Below, in pieces: positions 24,970 to 32,451 of a stretch of DNA of 32,451 nt. The stretch's first letter is position 1. Each line of letters starts with the position of its first letter. This stretch comes from Campylobacterales bacterium (GTDB taxonomy: Bacteria; Campylobacterota; Campylobacteria; Campylobacterales; JALSKU01), in assembly GCA_026988685.1 (NCBI GenBank), contig JALSKU010000217.1, positions 1-32,451 on the forward strand, written 5' to 3'. The notes under the pieces were generated by a model, which saw only the letters and a list, made by a program, of their open reading frames with translations, had not been told where the DNA came from and searched no databases. A program made the translations under genes and the position numbers.

Positions 24970-25654
24970 TGCTTACGAAAGACAGGTAAAAGAGGAGAAA
25001 GATAAACTTGCGCTTCAATTTTTACCCGCAGTTAGAGCAATGGCATACAGGCTCAAAGAGAGGTTGCCAAACAGTGTAGATGTAAATGATCTGATCTCCA
25101 TAGGAACCGAGGAGACTATAAAGCTTTCAAGAAGATATGATGAGAGCAAAAATGATTTTTTTTGGGGATATGCTAAACAGAGAGTTTATGGCTCTATGCT
25201 TGATTATCTAAGGAGCCTTGATACAGTAAGCAGAAACAACAGAAGACTGATAAAAGCTATAGATGCCGAGTGTGAACGATATATAAATGAATTTAATGAA
25301 GAGCCTGATGATAAATATCTCGCAGAGGTTTTGGGAGAGAGCGAAAAGAAGATAAGAGAGGTTAGAAATGTATGTGAGACCTCATCAGTTATGCCGATTA
25401 CCGAGCAGATGATTATATTTGATAAATGCAATACCGAAGAACAGGTAGAAAAAGAGGAGTTAATAGACGCTATAAAAGATGTACTTAAAAGTTTTAAAGA
25501 GAGAGAGCAACTTATAGTTCAACTGTACTATTTTGAAGAGTTGAGCTTAAAAGAGATAAGTGAGATTTTAAATATAAGCGAATCAAGAATTTCACAAATA
25601 CATAAAAAACTTATGAGAAAGATAAGAAACAGACTAGGAAGTGATTATGGCTGA
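24941..25654 (+). CDS. fliA: Flagellar sigma factor sigma-28
   Basis: A group 3 sigma factor (237 aa) directing late flagellar promoters. Region 2 shows LPAVRAMAYRLKERLPNSVD, VNDLISIGTEETIKLSRRYD, FFWGYAKQRVYGSMLDYLR; region 3 holds SRNNRRLIKA; region 4 has YYFEELSLKEISEILNISESRISQIHKKL. Starts at ATG 24941 or ATG 24950 are both possible, neither with a good SD, so translation is likely coupled to the upstream gene. It overlaps fliM by 8 bp. The anti-sigma factor gene flgM is not in the window. Confidence 0.95.
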   Translation: MNYMARSQLNAYERQVKEEKDKLALQFLPAVRAMAYRLKERLPNSVDVNDLISIGTEETIKLSRRYDESKNDFFWGYAKQRVYGSMLDYLRSLDTVSRNNRRLIKAIDAECERYINEFNEEPDDKYLAEVLGESEKKIREVRNVCETSSVMPITEQMIIFDKCNTEEQVEKEELIDAIKDVLKSFKEREQLIVQLYYFEELSLKEISEILNISESRISQIHKKLMRKIRNRLGSDYG

Positions 25655-26696
25655 TATATTAAGTCAAGAAGAGATAGACGCACTGCTTGAAGTTGTTGAT
25701 GAGGAAGAGAGTGGAGATATCTCCGTTGATGATGTCATAGACCAAAGACAGATCATCTTGTATGACTTTAAAAGACCAAACAGAGTCAGCAAAGAGCAGC
25801 TAAGAGCGGTTAAAGGCATACATGATAAGATGGCTAGAAACCTCTCATCTCAGATTTCTGCTATTATGAGATCTATCGTAGAGATCCAGCTACATTCAGT
25901 GGATCAGATGACTTATGGTGAGTTTCTTATGAGTTTGCCAAGCCCTACAAGTTTCAATGTATTTTCAATGAAGCCACTTGATGGAAGCGGAGTTATAGAG
26001 ATAAACCCATCTATCGCTTTTCCAATGATAGATAGGCTCCTTGGAGGAAAAGGCGAAAGCTTTGAAGCAACTAGAGAACTGACCGATATAGAGCTTAATC
26101 TTTTAGATGCAATACTTAGGATCATTACCCAAAAATTAAGAGAAGCTTGGGCACCTATTACTGAGATATACCCAAATGTTGAAACAAAAGAGTCAAGCCC
26201 CAATGTTGTTCAAATAGTTTCGCAAAATGAGATAGTTATAATGGTTGTTATGGAGCTTATTGTAGGAAATTCTAGCGGTATGATAAACATCTGCTATCCC
26301 GTTATATATCTAGAGTCAATACTTCCTAAACTTGCCAATAGAGATATAATGCTTGGAAGTTCCAACACAAAAAAGAGTAGAAATAAAGAGTTAAATGTTC
26401 TTATAAAAAGAGCTGATATAAACATAGAAGCAATTCTTGGCAAAACAACACTAAGTGTAAGAGAGCTTTTAGATCTAAAAAAAGATGATATAATAAGGCT
26501 CGATAGAGGAGCAGATGACAAAGCGATAGTAAGCGTAGATAAAAAAGATATGTTTATAGGAGATATAGGCATACACAGATTTAGAAAATCGGTAAAAATT
26601 TCTGATTTTATAAAAAATGACAAAGATGAGATAAAAGAGTATCTAGAGATGGTTGAAAAAAGCAGAAGAGAAAAGATATCAACGGTAAGTGCATAA
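25647..26696 (+). CDS. fliM: Flagellar motor switch protein FliM
   Basis: The C-ring protein that binds phospho-CheY and sets rotation direction; 349 aa. The N-terminal CheY-binding peptide LSQEEIDALL is intact. The middle CheC-like domain contains MTYGEFLMSLPSPTSFN and INPSIAFPMIDRLLGGKGE, and the C-terminal SpoA domain is at about 265-340. The track starts at GTG 25641, but AGGAAG (25636-25641) is five bases before ATG 25647, giving MADILSQ. Overlaps fliA by 8 bp; fliY follows. Confidence 0.96.
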   Translation: MADILSQEEIDALLEVVDEEESGDISVDDVIDQRQIILYDFKRPNRVSKEQLRAVKGIHDKMARNLSSQISAIMRSIVEIQLHSVDQMTYGEFLMSLPSPTSFNVFSMKPLDGSGVIEINPSIAFPMIDRLLGGKGESFEATRELTDIELNLLDAILRIITQKLREAWAPITEIYPNVETKESSPNVVQIVSQNEIVIMVVMELIVGNSSGMINICYPVIYLESILPKLANRDIMLGSSNTKKSRNKELNVLIKRADINIEAILGKTTLSVRELLDLKKDDIIRLDRGADDKAIVSVDKKDMFIGDIGIHRFRKSVKISDFIKNDKDEIKEYLEMVEKSRREKISTVSA

Positions 26697-26709
26697 AGGA
26701 GAGTTTTCA

Positions 26710-27570
26710 GTGAATCAGTTTGTAGAAATTTTAGAGAAAGATATAGTCTCAACGATAGAGGGGTTAACCGGCATAGCTCCCAAGTTAACCTTAAAAAGTG
26801 AGGATGATCTCTCTCAAAATATCTCCATTATGCCACCACTTGCTTGTATGCATATAAGTTCATCCGGAGATATAGAGGGAAAACTAGCTCTTTGTATGAC
26901 CCCTGTCCTTGCTACAACGCTAGGGGATATGATGCTAGGAGGTGAAGGAGAGAGCAAAGAAGATATGGATGATGAAGATTTGGATGCTACAAAAGAGATA
27001 GTATCCAATATCTTTGGAGGTTTTTCTACTTCACTCTCAGCCCAAAAAGAGTTACCAAAGCTATCATTTAACATTGATGATGCAGAGTTTATAGGCGAAA
27101 GTGATGAGATAAATTTATCTGATTATTCCAAGATATATACATATGATGTGGAGGTTGTCAATACCAAATCCGAACTATATGTTGCCATCGATGAAAATAT
27201 TTTGTCAAATTTTATACCACAAAAACAAAAAGAGCAAGCATCACAACCAAAAGAAACAGCCAAAGCATCCAATTGCAACGAACAAGAAGAGGAATTATCA
27301 CCCCTAGAGATGAAAAACATCTCTCTTATAATGGATGTAAAACTCCCTGTAAGAGTTAGAATAGGCTCCAGAAAAATGCTTCTAAAAGATGTTCTTAGTA
27401 TGGACATAGGATCAGTTATAGAGTTAAATCAACTTGCAAATGAACCGCTTGATATATTGGTAGGAGACAAAGTAATAGCCCAAGGAGAGGTTGTTATAGT
27501 CGATGGGAACTTTGGTATCCAAATATCTGAAATTGGCACCAAAAGAGAGAGACTTGAAAAACTAAGATAG
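26710..27570 (+). CDS. fliY: Flagellar motor switch protein FliY
   Basis: A C-ring protein (286 aa) combining an N-terminal CheC/FliM-like part with a C-terminal FliN SpoA domain. The N-terminal part includes VSTIEGLTGIAP and MTPVLATTLGDMMLGGEGE. A Gln/Lys/Glu-rich linker (about 178-205) follows. The SpoA domain has NISLIMDVKLPVRVRIGS and IVDGNFGIQISEI. Start: the track uses GTG 26689, but AGGAG (26697-26701) is eight bases before GTG 26710 (MNQFVEIL), which is more likely. No separate fliN is adjacent. Confidence 0.93.
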   Translation: MNQFVEILEKDIVSTIEGLTGIAPKLTLKSEDDLSQNISIMPPLACMHISSSGDIEGKLALCMTPVLATTLGDMMLGGEGESKEDMDDEDLDATKEIVSNIFGGFSTSLSAQKELPKLSFNIDDAEFIGESDEINLSDYSKIYTYDVEVVNTKSELYVAIDENILSNFIPQKQKEQASQPKETAKASNCNEQEEELSPLEMKNISLIMDVKLPVRVRIGSRKMLLKDVLSMDIGSVIELNQLANEPLDILVGDKVIAQGEVVIVDGNFGIQISEIGTKRERLEKLR

Positions 27571-27588
27571 ATATAATAATTATTGATA

Positions 27589-27594
27589 TATAAT
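27589..27594 (+). promoter_or_regulatory. Putative -10 box of mnmA
   Basis: TATAAT lies about 26 bp before the mnmA GTG. A second TATAAT is at 27572-27577. The SD AGGGGA sits between the nearer box and the start. Confidence 0.4.
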
Positions 27595-27620
27595 CTCCTT
27601 AAAAAAAAGGGGATAAACAG

Positions 27621-28637
27621 GTGAAAATAATGGTTGCCTTAAGCGGTGGCGTTGACTCTACCACCGTCGCGTATGAATTAAAACAAAAGGGCTTCGAAGT
27701 TGAGGGAGTCTATATGAAACTCCATGCTAAGCCAAACTACCACGAAGAAAATATCAAAAAGATAGATAAAATTGCCAATTTTTTAGGGATAAAATATCAT
27801 ATCCTAGACATATCAAAAAAATTTGACGAAAAGGTTTACAACCCTTTTATAGAGAGTTATAAAAATGGTTTTACACCGAATCCTTGTGTTTTGTGTAACA
27901 GAAATATAAAATTTGGTGAACTTATAGAATTTACAAAGAGTCGAGGTTTTGATAAACTCGCGACAGGGCACTATGTAAATATACAAGATGGTTTTATATA
28001 TGAGGCAAAAGACAAATCTAAGGATCAAAGTTACTTTTTGTCATTTATCAAGAAGGAGAATATCCCTTATATGATATTCCCACTTGGTAATACATTTAAA
28101 AAAGATTTGAAAGAGAGTGCTCTTAAAATACCCGTGCTAGAAGAGTTTTCCAAACAAAAAGAGAGTAGCGAGATATGTTTTGTGGACACTACCTATATAG
28201 ATATATTAAAAAAACATACCCAAGTTGAAATGCCCGGAAATGTGCTTGATAAAAAGGGTAATATCATAGGCAAGCACAAAGGATATATGCACTACACAAT
28301 AGGCAAAAGAAGAGGCTTTGAAGTATTTGGAGCCCACGAACCACACTATGTTATAAAAATCAACCCTACTACAAACGAGATAACCGTTGGGGAAAAAGAG
28401 GATCTTAAAATAGATGAGTTTTATATAAAAGATACAAATCTTTTTATAGAAAAAACTACATTTGACGCTTCAGTTAAGATAAGATATAGAAGTCCCAAAA
28501 CTCCCTGTAAAGTAGAGGTAGATAATAACCTAAACGCAAAAGTAACTCTAAAAGAGCCTGTTTTCGCGCTAGCAAGCGGTCAAATGGCAGCGTTTTATGA
28601 TGGTGAAAAATTATTAGGAGGAGGATGGATAGCATGA
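27621..28637 (+). CDS. mnmA: tRNA-specific 2-thiouridylase
   Basis: MnmA thiolates U34 of tRNA-Lys/Glu/Gln in the wobble position. The PP-loop [11 protein letters not shown] is near the N-terminus, the first catalytic Cys in [13 protein letters not shown] (about residue 91) and the second in SSEICFVD (about 188). [16 protein letters not shown] and the C-terminal beta domain ending [19 protein letters not shown] complete the family. Length is 338 aa. GTG 27621 is seven bases after GGGGA. The stop overlaps the next small gene in ATGA. Confidence 0.94.
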   Translation: MKIMVALSGGVDSTTVAYELKQKGFEVEGVYMKLHAKPNYHEENIKKIDKIANFLGIKYHILDISKKFDEKVYNPFIESYKNGFTPNPCVLCNRNIKFGELIEFTKSRGFDKLATGHYVNIQDGFIYEAKDKSKDQSYFLSFIKKENIPYMIFPLGNTFKKDLKESALKIPVLEEFSKQKESSEICFVDTTYIDILKKHTQVEMPGNVLDKKGNIIGKHKGYMHYTIGKRRGFEVFGAHEPHYVIKINPTTNEITVGEKEDLKIDEFYIKDTNLFIEKTTFDASVKIRYRSPKTPCKVEVDNNLNAKVTLKEPVFALASGQMAAFYDGEKLLGGGWIA

Positions 28638-28846
28638 GCAAAGGTGGGTGGTCTTGTCCTCATAGTATAAACAATGTCTGCGAAATTATAAAAAAAGAGT
28701 GCGATCCGGGAGATAAAGGGTGTGTTTTATATGGAAAAGCGCTCTTCTCCTCACCTCTCTCCCCATCCAATGAAGCTTTTGAAAAAAGAATGGAGAGAAA
28801 ATTAAAAAAAATTGAAGAGCAGATACTTAACAAAAGGGGATCTTAA
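28634..28846 (+). CDS. Small Cys-rich protein coupled to mnmA
   Basis: A 70-aa cytoplasmic protein whose ATG at 28634 overlaps the mnmA stop (ATGA). The SD GGAGG (in mnmA) is about nine bases away, whereas the track's ATG 28625 is inside it. Four Cys are grouped in the first 40 residues with spacing C-x8-C-x6-C-x6-C, as in a small zinc or iron-sulfur site. The second half is a charged, probably coiled helix ([17 protein letters not shown]). No family is recognised. Coupling to a sulfur-transfer enzyme suggests a helper role, which is inference. Confidence 0.75.
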   Translation: MSKGGWSCPHSINNVCEIIKKECDPGDKGCVLYGKALFSSPLSPSNEAFEKRMERKLKKIEEQILNKRGS

Positions 28847-28850
28847 AGCA

Positions 28851-30938
28851 TCAGTTACCAACCTCTTTTTTAATCTTTGAAACAATCTCATTCAAATCTT
28901 TTGAATATGCAAAACAGACATCTACTTTACAAGCGAGATACTCTTTTGTTTGAACAACTTTATAAAGGATAAAAGGATAAAAGTTTTCTAACATATTTTT
29001 TGCCGGTAGCAGGGCATCTTTTTTAGCCTTCAGTATAATATATCCCTTATCAAATGCAACCTTGTCTATAACTGCTTGAGGGAAATTAGCTGGATATCTA
29101 GTGATAATCGGCAAGCTTTTATTGAGTGTTTGATTTGAGAGATCATGATAGCTAAGATCCTCTTCAATAAGTGCCAATTTTTCCAGGTTTTCCACCATTA
29201 TACCAAGAGAGCTAACATAAGCATTTCCCTCAAAACTTGCTTTTACTTTAAATGGTTCTATAGAACTATACCAACTCCCATCAACATAAAACTCCTCTAT
29301 AGCTTTTTTAAGTAGTTTATTGGCAAGTTTGAGGTAACTTTTATCAAAGCTATTTTCATAGGCGTCTATAAGAGCAGATATAACAAATGAGTAATCCTCC
29401 AAATTTGCCTTAACCTTTACCTTTTTACCCGGTAATTTTTGATGGTACAACTCTCCATCAACATATAGCTCATCTATGAGTTTATCCAATGATTCTGTCG
29501 CTACTTTCATAAACCTTTTTTCAATTTTTCCGGCTTTTAAAAATGCTTTTATGGTTAGAGCATTCCAAGATGTTAAAATCTTTTGGTCAACAAACGGGTA
29601 CGCCCTCTCCTCTCTTAGTTTTAAAAGTATCTCTTTTGCTTTTTTAAGGTTATCAGGTTTTTTAACATCCTCTTCTATATATGGATTGTTTTTTCCTTCA
29701 AAATTACCATCTTCTGTTATACTAAAATACTCAAGTATATCTTTACTGTTTTTGACACCCTCTTCATCAAGCGCTTTTTTAGCTTCGCTATATGTATAGA
29801 CAAAATATGCGCCCTCCTCTTTTTTACCACTTTTTTTATCAAAGCTATCTGCATCACTTGCGCTAAAAAAAAGCCCTTTATATCCAAATCTTTTTTGTAT
29901 AAAGTCTCCTAGGTCATTTACCACATTTTTATATGATTCGTTCTTTGTTATCTCATATGCTAAGGCATAATCCTCAAGAAGCTCGGCATTGGTATAGAGC
30001 ATTTTTTCAAAGTGAGGTATCATCCATCTCTCATCAGTGGAGTATCTAAAAAATCCGCTCTCGATTTGGTCATAGATCCCGCCTTTGCTCATAGCAGTTA
30101 GCATTTCATCTGCCATTTTTAATGCTTGTTTATTGCCATTTAATTGGTAAACTATAAGCAAAGCCTTGATGGTAGAAGCATGTGGAAATTTCGGCGCAAC
30201 ACCTATACCAAAATTTTCATTGTCATAATTTTTCAATACCCCCTTGACAAATTTTTCAGCCAAATCTTTGCTCTCTAGAGCTTTAAAATTGCTACTATTT
30301 TTTCTCTCTTCATATATCTGGAGGTATTTATCTACATCCTTCGAAGCATCAACTATCTTTTTATAGTTTTTGTTTTTTAACTTTGCGAAATATTTTAGCA
30401 TCTCCAAAAGGCCGGGCCTACCATACTTAGACTCTTTTGGAAGATAAGTCGCACTAAAAAAAGGTTTGCCATCAGGAGTTAAGATGATTGTGAGCGGCCA
30501 ACCTCCGCCTCTTTGGTTTATCACATAAAAAACATCCTGAAAATGTTTATCGACTGAGGGCATCTCCTCTCGGTCTACTTTTATAGCTATATAGTTATCA
30601 TTTAAAACCTTGGCTACCTCTTCATCCTCAAAAGATTCTCGCTCCATTACATGGCACCAGTGACAAGTACTGTAGCCTATAGATAAAAATATCAACTTAT
30701 TCTCTTTTTTTGCAAGCTCAAAAGCCTTTTTGTTCCATGCATGCCAATGCACAGGGTTGTGAGCATGCTGTAAAAGATAAGGAGAATCCTCGTTTATCAA
30801 CTCATTTGTATATTTATCTGACCATGCATGATTTGACGAAGCCGCTTCTGCCTCTACCGATGTATGGTCAGTTTTATATGTTTTTGCTTGCATAATTACT
30901 ATCACCCCCACCATTAAAATTATAATCTTTTTGATCAT
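28851..30938 (-). CDS. Exported thioredoxin-domain protein (DUF255/YyaL family)
   Basis: A 695-aa protein. Residues 1-18 form a signal peptide (lysines, hydrophobic core, MQA cleavage site), so it should be periplasmic. The family N-terminus [19 protein letters not shown] starts at about 45. A thioredoxin-like fold follows with the redox motif CHWCH (92-96), then [11 protein letters not shown] and [17 protein letters not shown]. The remaining ~480 residues are the helical (alpha/alpha)6-barrel-like part seen in YyaL/SSP411 proteins. A C-x4-C pair (CKVDVC) lies near the C-terminus. The true function of the family is unclear. SD AAGGA is six bases before ATG 30938. Its end is four bases from the convergent small gene. 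Confidence 0.88.
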   Translation of the reverse strand: MIKKIIILMVGVIVIMQAKTYKTDHTSVEAEAASSNHAWSDKYTNELINEDSPYLLQHAHNPVHWHAWNKKAFELAKKENKLIFLSIGYSTCHWCHVMERESFEDEEVAKVLNDNYIAIKVDREEMPSVDKHFQDVFYVINQRGGGWPLTIILTPDGKPFFSATYLPKESKYGRPGLLEMLKYFAKLKNKNYKKIVDASKDVDKYLQIYEERKNSSNFKALESKDLAEKFVKGVLKNYDNENFGIGVAPKFPHASTIKALLIVYQLNGNKQALKMADEMLTAMSKGGIYDQIESGFFRYSTDERWMIPHFEKMLYTNAELLEDYALAYEITKNESYKNVVNDLGDFIQKRFGYKGLFFSASDADSFDKKSGKKEEGAYFVYTYSEAKKALDEEGVKNSKDILEYFSITEDGNFEGKNNPYIEEDVKKPDNLKKAKEILLKLREERAYPFVDQKILTSWNALTIKAFLKAGKIEKRFMKVATESLDKLIDELYVDGELYHQKLPGKKVKVKANLEDYSFVISALIDAYENSFDKSYLKLANKLLKKAIEEFYVDGSWYSSIEPFKVKASFEGNAYVSSLGIMVENLEKLALIEEDLSYHDLSNQTLNKSLPIITRYPANFPQAVIDKVAFDKGYIILKAKKDALLPAKNMLENFYPFILYKVVQTKEYLACKVDVCFAYSKDLNEIVSKIKKEVGN

Positions 30939-31060
30939 TTTGCATCCTTCATCACTGGATAACAGATAGTACCGTAAGATATTTAATGCACAATTTTTTC
31001 ACAATTTTAATGTAAAGTTTTAAAGTTAAAACTGATGTTACACACTTTTCATCAGCTAAG
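30939..31060. other. AT-rich spacer upstream of the DUF255 gene
   Basis: Contains the SD of the minus-strand DUF255 gene and A/T-rich sequence that should hold its promoter. I could not single out a convincing -10. No coding frame is supported. Confidence 0.4.
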
Positions 31061-31250
31061 AGCATTTTGCCTTACGGGCGGTAAGAAAATGTTAAAAGGA
31101 GAACCGTTAAGAAAAAGCAAACTGCTTTGCTTTTTTAGGTTCGCACGACAAATCCATGTGCAAACTTGCACGGATTTATGTCAAGAAAAACGCAAGCGCC
31201 CTTGGGCTAAAGTGTGATTTTCTTAACACATTTTCTTACCTCAAAATGCT
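31061..31250. other. Long-range inverted-repeat element / candidate structured RNA
   Basis: Three left segments, AGCATTTTG (31061-31069), GGTAAGAAAATGT (31080-31092) and GTTAAGAAAA (31106-31115), pair perfectly with a nearly continuous right strand: CAAAATGCT (31242-31250), ACATTTTCTTACC (31228-31240) and TTTTCTTAAC (31218-31227). Inside are hairpins AAAAAGCAAA/TTTGCTTTTT (31112-31121, 31126-31135; flanked by GAACC/GGTTC) and AAATCC..GTGCAA/TTGCAC GGATTT (31150-31177). It lies between divergent genes, in the 354-bp gap before the flavin reductase. The track ORF 31035-31217 runs through it and is not credible. Confidence 0.6.
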
Positions 31251-31267
31251 ACGCATCTTCAAAGTTG

Positions 31268-31273
31268 TATAAT
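31268..31273 (+). promoter_or_regulatory. Putative -10 box of flavin reductase-rimO
   Basis: TATAAT 20 bp before the ATG at 31293, with SD AGGA (31284-31287). The predicted start point is about 31280, so the structured element would be upstream of, not within, this transcript. Confidence 0.45.
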
Positions 31274-31292
31274 ATCAGTCAAAAGGAAAGTT

Positions 31293-31886
31293 ATGTTAGT
31301 GGATTATTCTAAAATTGAAGCGAAAGATAAATATAAACTTATGAGTGGAGGGATCATACCAAGGCCGATTGCCTGGATAGTAACGGAAAATGAAAAAGGG
31401 ATTATCAATGTAGCACCCTTTAGCTATTTTACCGGACTCTCATCCAATCCACCTACTCTTATCGTCTCTATCGGGCACAAAAGTAACGGCGAACCAAAAG
31501 ATACTCTTAAAAATATCAGAGATAGCAAAAAGTGCACCCTTTGCTTAGCAAAAGAGGAGCAGTTAGAGCCTATGCACTTTAGTTCCAAGGAACTTGAGAG
31601 TGATATAAGTGAGGCTACGCATTTTAATATAGCCACAAAAAAGATACTTGAGGATTTTCCACCTATCATAAGCGGGGTTCCACTAGCATTTTTTTGCACT
31701 CTATATAAAGAGATAGAGTTAGGTGGAAGCAAAACTATACCTCTTATACTTAAGATAAAAAGTGAGTATATTAATGATAGTGCTATCGATAAAGATTTAA
31801 GAACGGATTTCAGTGCCATTGCTAGACTAGGAGGAGAGTATACATTTTTATCCTCCAAGATAACTCCACCAAAGATAGAGGACTAA
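31293..31886 (+). CDS. Flavin reductase-like FMN-binding protein
   Basis: A 197-aa cytoplasmic protein with the flavin reductase-like split-barrel. [19 protein letters not shown] and [18 protein letters not shown] are the FMN-binding strands typical of flavoredoxin and related proteins. [15 protein letters not shown] and the conserved segments after it agree. FMN binding is therefore likely; substrate (NAD(P)H:flavin reductase, ferric reductase or flavoredoxin) is unknown. SD AGGA is five bases before the ATG. rimO begins two bases after the stop, so they are probably co-transcribed. Confidence 0.88.
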   Translation: MLVDYSKIEAKDKYKLMSGGIIPRPIAWIVTENEKGIINVAPFSYFTGLSSNPPTLIVSIGHKSNGEPKDTLKNIRDSKKCTLCLAKEEQLEPMHFSSKELESDISEATHFNIATKKILEDFPPIISGVPLAFFCTLYKEIELGGSKTIPLILKIKSEYINDSAIDKDLRTDFSAIARLGGEYTFLSSKITPPKIED

Positions 31887-31887
31887 A

Positions 31888-32451
31888 ATGAGTAAAAAAT
31901 TACACTTAGTTAGCCTGGGATGCACTAAAAATCTAGTAGATAGTGAGGTCATGTTGGGTCGTTTAAAAGATTATGAGATCACAAATGAACCTGAAAAAGC
32001 TGATGTTTTGATAGTAAATACCTGCGGTTTTATAGGACCTGCTAAAGAGGAGAGTTTGGAGACTATTTTTGATCTTCACTCAAAAAGAAAAAAAGATTCT
32101 TTACTGGTTGTTAGCGGTTGTCTAACACAAAGGTATCAAGAGGAGTTGCAAAAAGAGTTACAAGAGGTTGATATCTTTACAGGAGTTGGAGACTATGGCA
32201 AAATAGATAAAATCATCCAAGAAAAAGAGTCGAAATTTTCCAATGAAACATATCTACTCTCAACTGAAGAGAGGGTGATAACAGGAAGCAAGGCCCACGC
32301 ATATATAAAACTAAGCGAGGGTTGCAACCAAGCTTGTAGCTTTTGCGCGATACCGGGCTTTAAAGGAAAATTAAAATCCAGAGATTTAAAAGATATCATA
32401 AAAGAAGTTAGAAATTTAGTAAAAAAAGGTTACTTTGATTTTAGTTTTATC
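31888..32451 (+). CDS. rimO: Ribosomal protein S12 methylthiotransferase RimO, 5' part
   Basis: A radical-SAM enzyme that methylthiolates an Asp of ribosomal protein S12; 188 codons are present and the frame runs off the right edge, so it is missing from the track. The N-terminal UPF0004 domain has its three cluster Cys in [20 protein letters not shown] and SGCLTQRY. The radical-SAM triad is in CNQACSFC (Cx3Cx2C). The opening [10 protein letters not shown] separates RimO from MiaB. SD AGAGGA (31877-31882) is five bases before ATG 31888. Confidence 0.94.
   Translation, partial: MSKKLHLVSLGCTKNLVDSEVMLGRLKDYEITNEPEKADVLIVNTCGFIGPAKEESLETIFDLHSKRKKDSLLVVSGCLTQRYQEELQKELQEVDIFTGVGDYGKIDKIIQEKESKFSNETYLLSTEERVITGSKAHAYIKLSEGCNQACSFCAIPGFKGKLKSRDLKDIIKEVRNLVKKGYFDFSFI

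Noticed and set aside
27571-27620. Riboswitch or attenuator before mnmA
   Set aside because: The leader after the likely start site is only about 20 nt and shows no stable stem.
31035-31217. 60-aa plus-strand ORF in the spacer before the flavin reductase gene
   Set aside because: It runs through several perfect inverted repeats, has no supporting SD, and its peptide has unusual Cys/Arg composition. The repeats explain the sequence better than coding.

Overview
The window is an AT-rich stretch of a Campylobacterota (Epsilonproteobacteria) chromosome, most likely from a free-living rather than host-adapted member. Three things point there. Gene order matches blocks I recall from Campylobacter and Helicobacter: pyrB-pepF-hypothetical-uvrD-truB-csrA-ispE-smpB, ubiE-xseA, and aroQ-pepQ-folK-flhF-flhG-hypothetical-fliA-fliM-fliY next to mqnX/sppA. 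Menaquinone genes are of the futalosine type (mqnX with ubiE/menG). Promoters mostly show a TATAAT-like -10 with no clear -35, and many genes start at TTG or GTG behind a good Shine-Dalgarno (SD). No tRNA, rRNA, CRISPR array, IS element or prophage was seen.

Layout. 1-111: start of an unnamed membrane protein reading out of the left edge. 236-3307: pyrB, pepF and a small acidic protein (possibly SspB-like), closed by a bidirectional terminator. 3313-4215: a convergent LysR regulator. 4407-8765: uvrD-truB-csrA-ispE-smpB, tightly coupled. 8767-9465: a vapBC toxin-antitoxin module with its own near-consensus promoter and a palindromic operator. 9462-11172: a DUF309 gene and a CYTH-CHAD gene, divergent with a 40-bp spacer between the chosen starts; the second looks leaderless. 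11229-13195: ubiE-xseA. 13312-16299: a periplasmic di-haem peroxidase coupled to a membrane c-di-GMP protein (degenerate GGDEF, intact EAL). 16292-18383 (minus): mqnX-sppA. 18384-18762: an unusual intergenic region with two heptanucleotide arrays and foldable segments. 18763-20376: amtB-glnK. 20523-27570: aroQ-pepQ-folK followed by the flagellar number/placement, sigma-28 and C-ring genes. 27621-28846: mnmA and a Cys-rich small protein. 28851-30938 (minus): an exported thioredoxin-domain protein. 31061-31250: a long-range inverted-repeat element. 31293-32451: a flavin reductase-like protein and the 5' part of rimO.

How the parts fit. The backbone is housekeeping: pyrimidine, isoprenoid, folate, shikimate and menaquinone synthesis, tRNA/ribosome modification, trans-translation, DNA repair and flagellar assembly. 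The accessory parts (LysR, vapBC, DUF309/CYTH-CHAD, amtB-glnK, the peroxidase/EAL pair) sit at the joints between conserved blocks. The strongest leads for something undescribed are the two intergenic structured elements (about 18459-18551 and 31061-31250), the inverted heptamer repeats bracketing amtB-glnK, the peroxidase-EAL pairing, and the possible SspB-like adaptor. No complete novel defence or biosynthetic system is evident.
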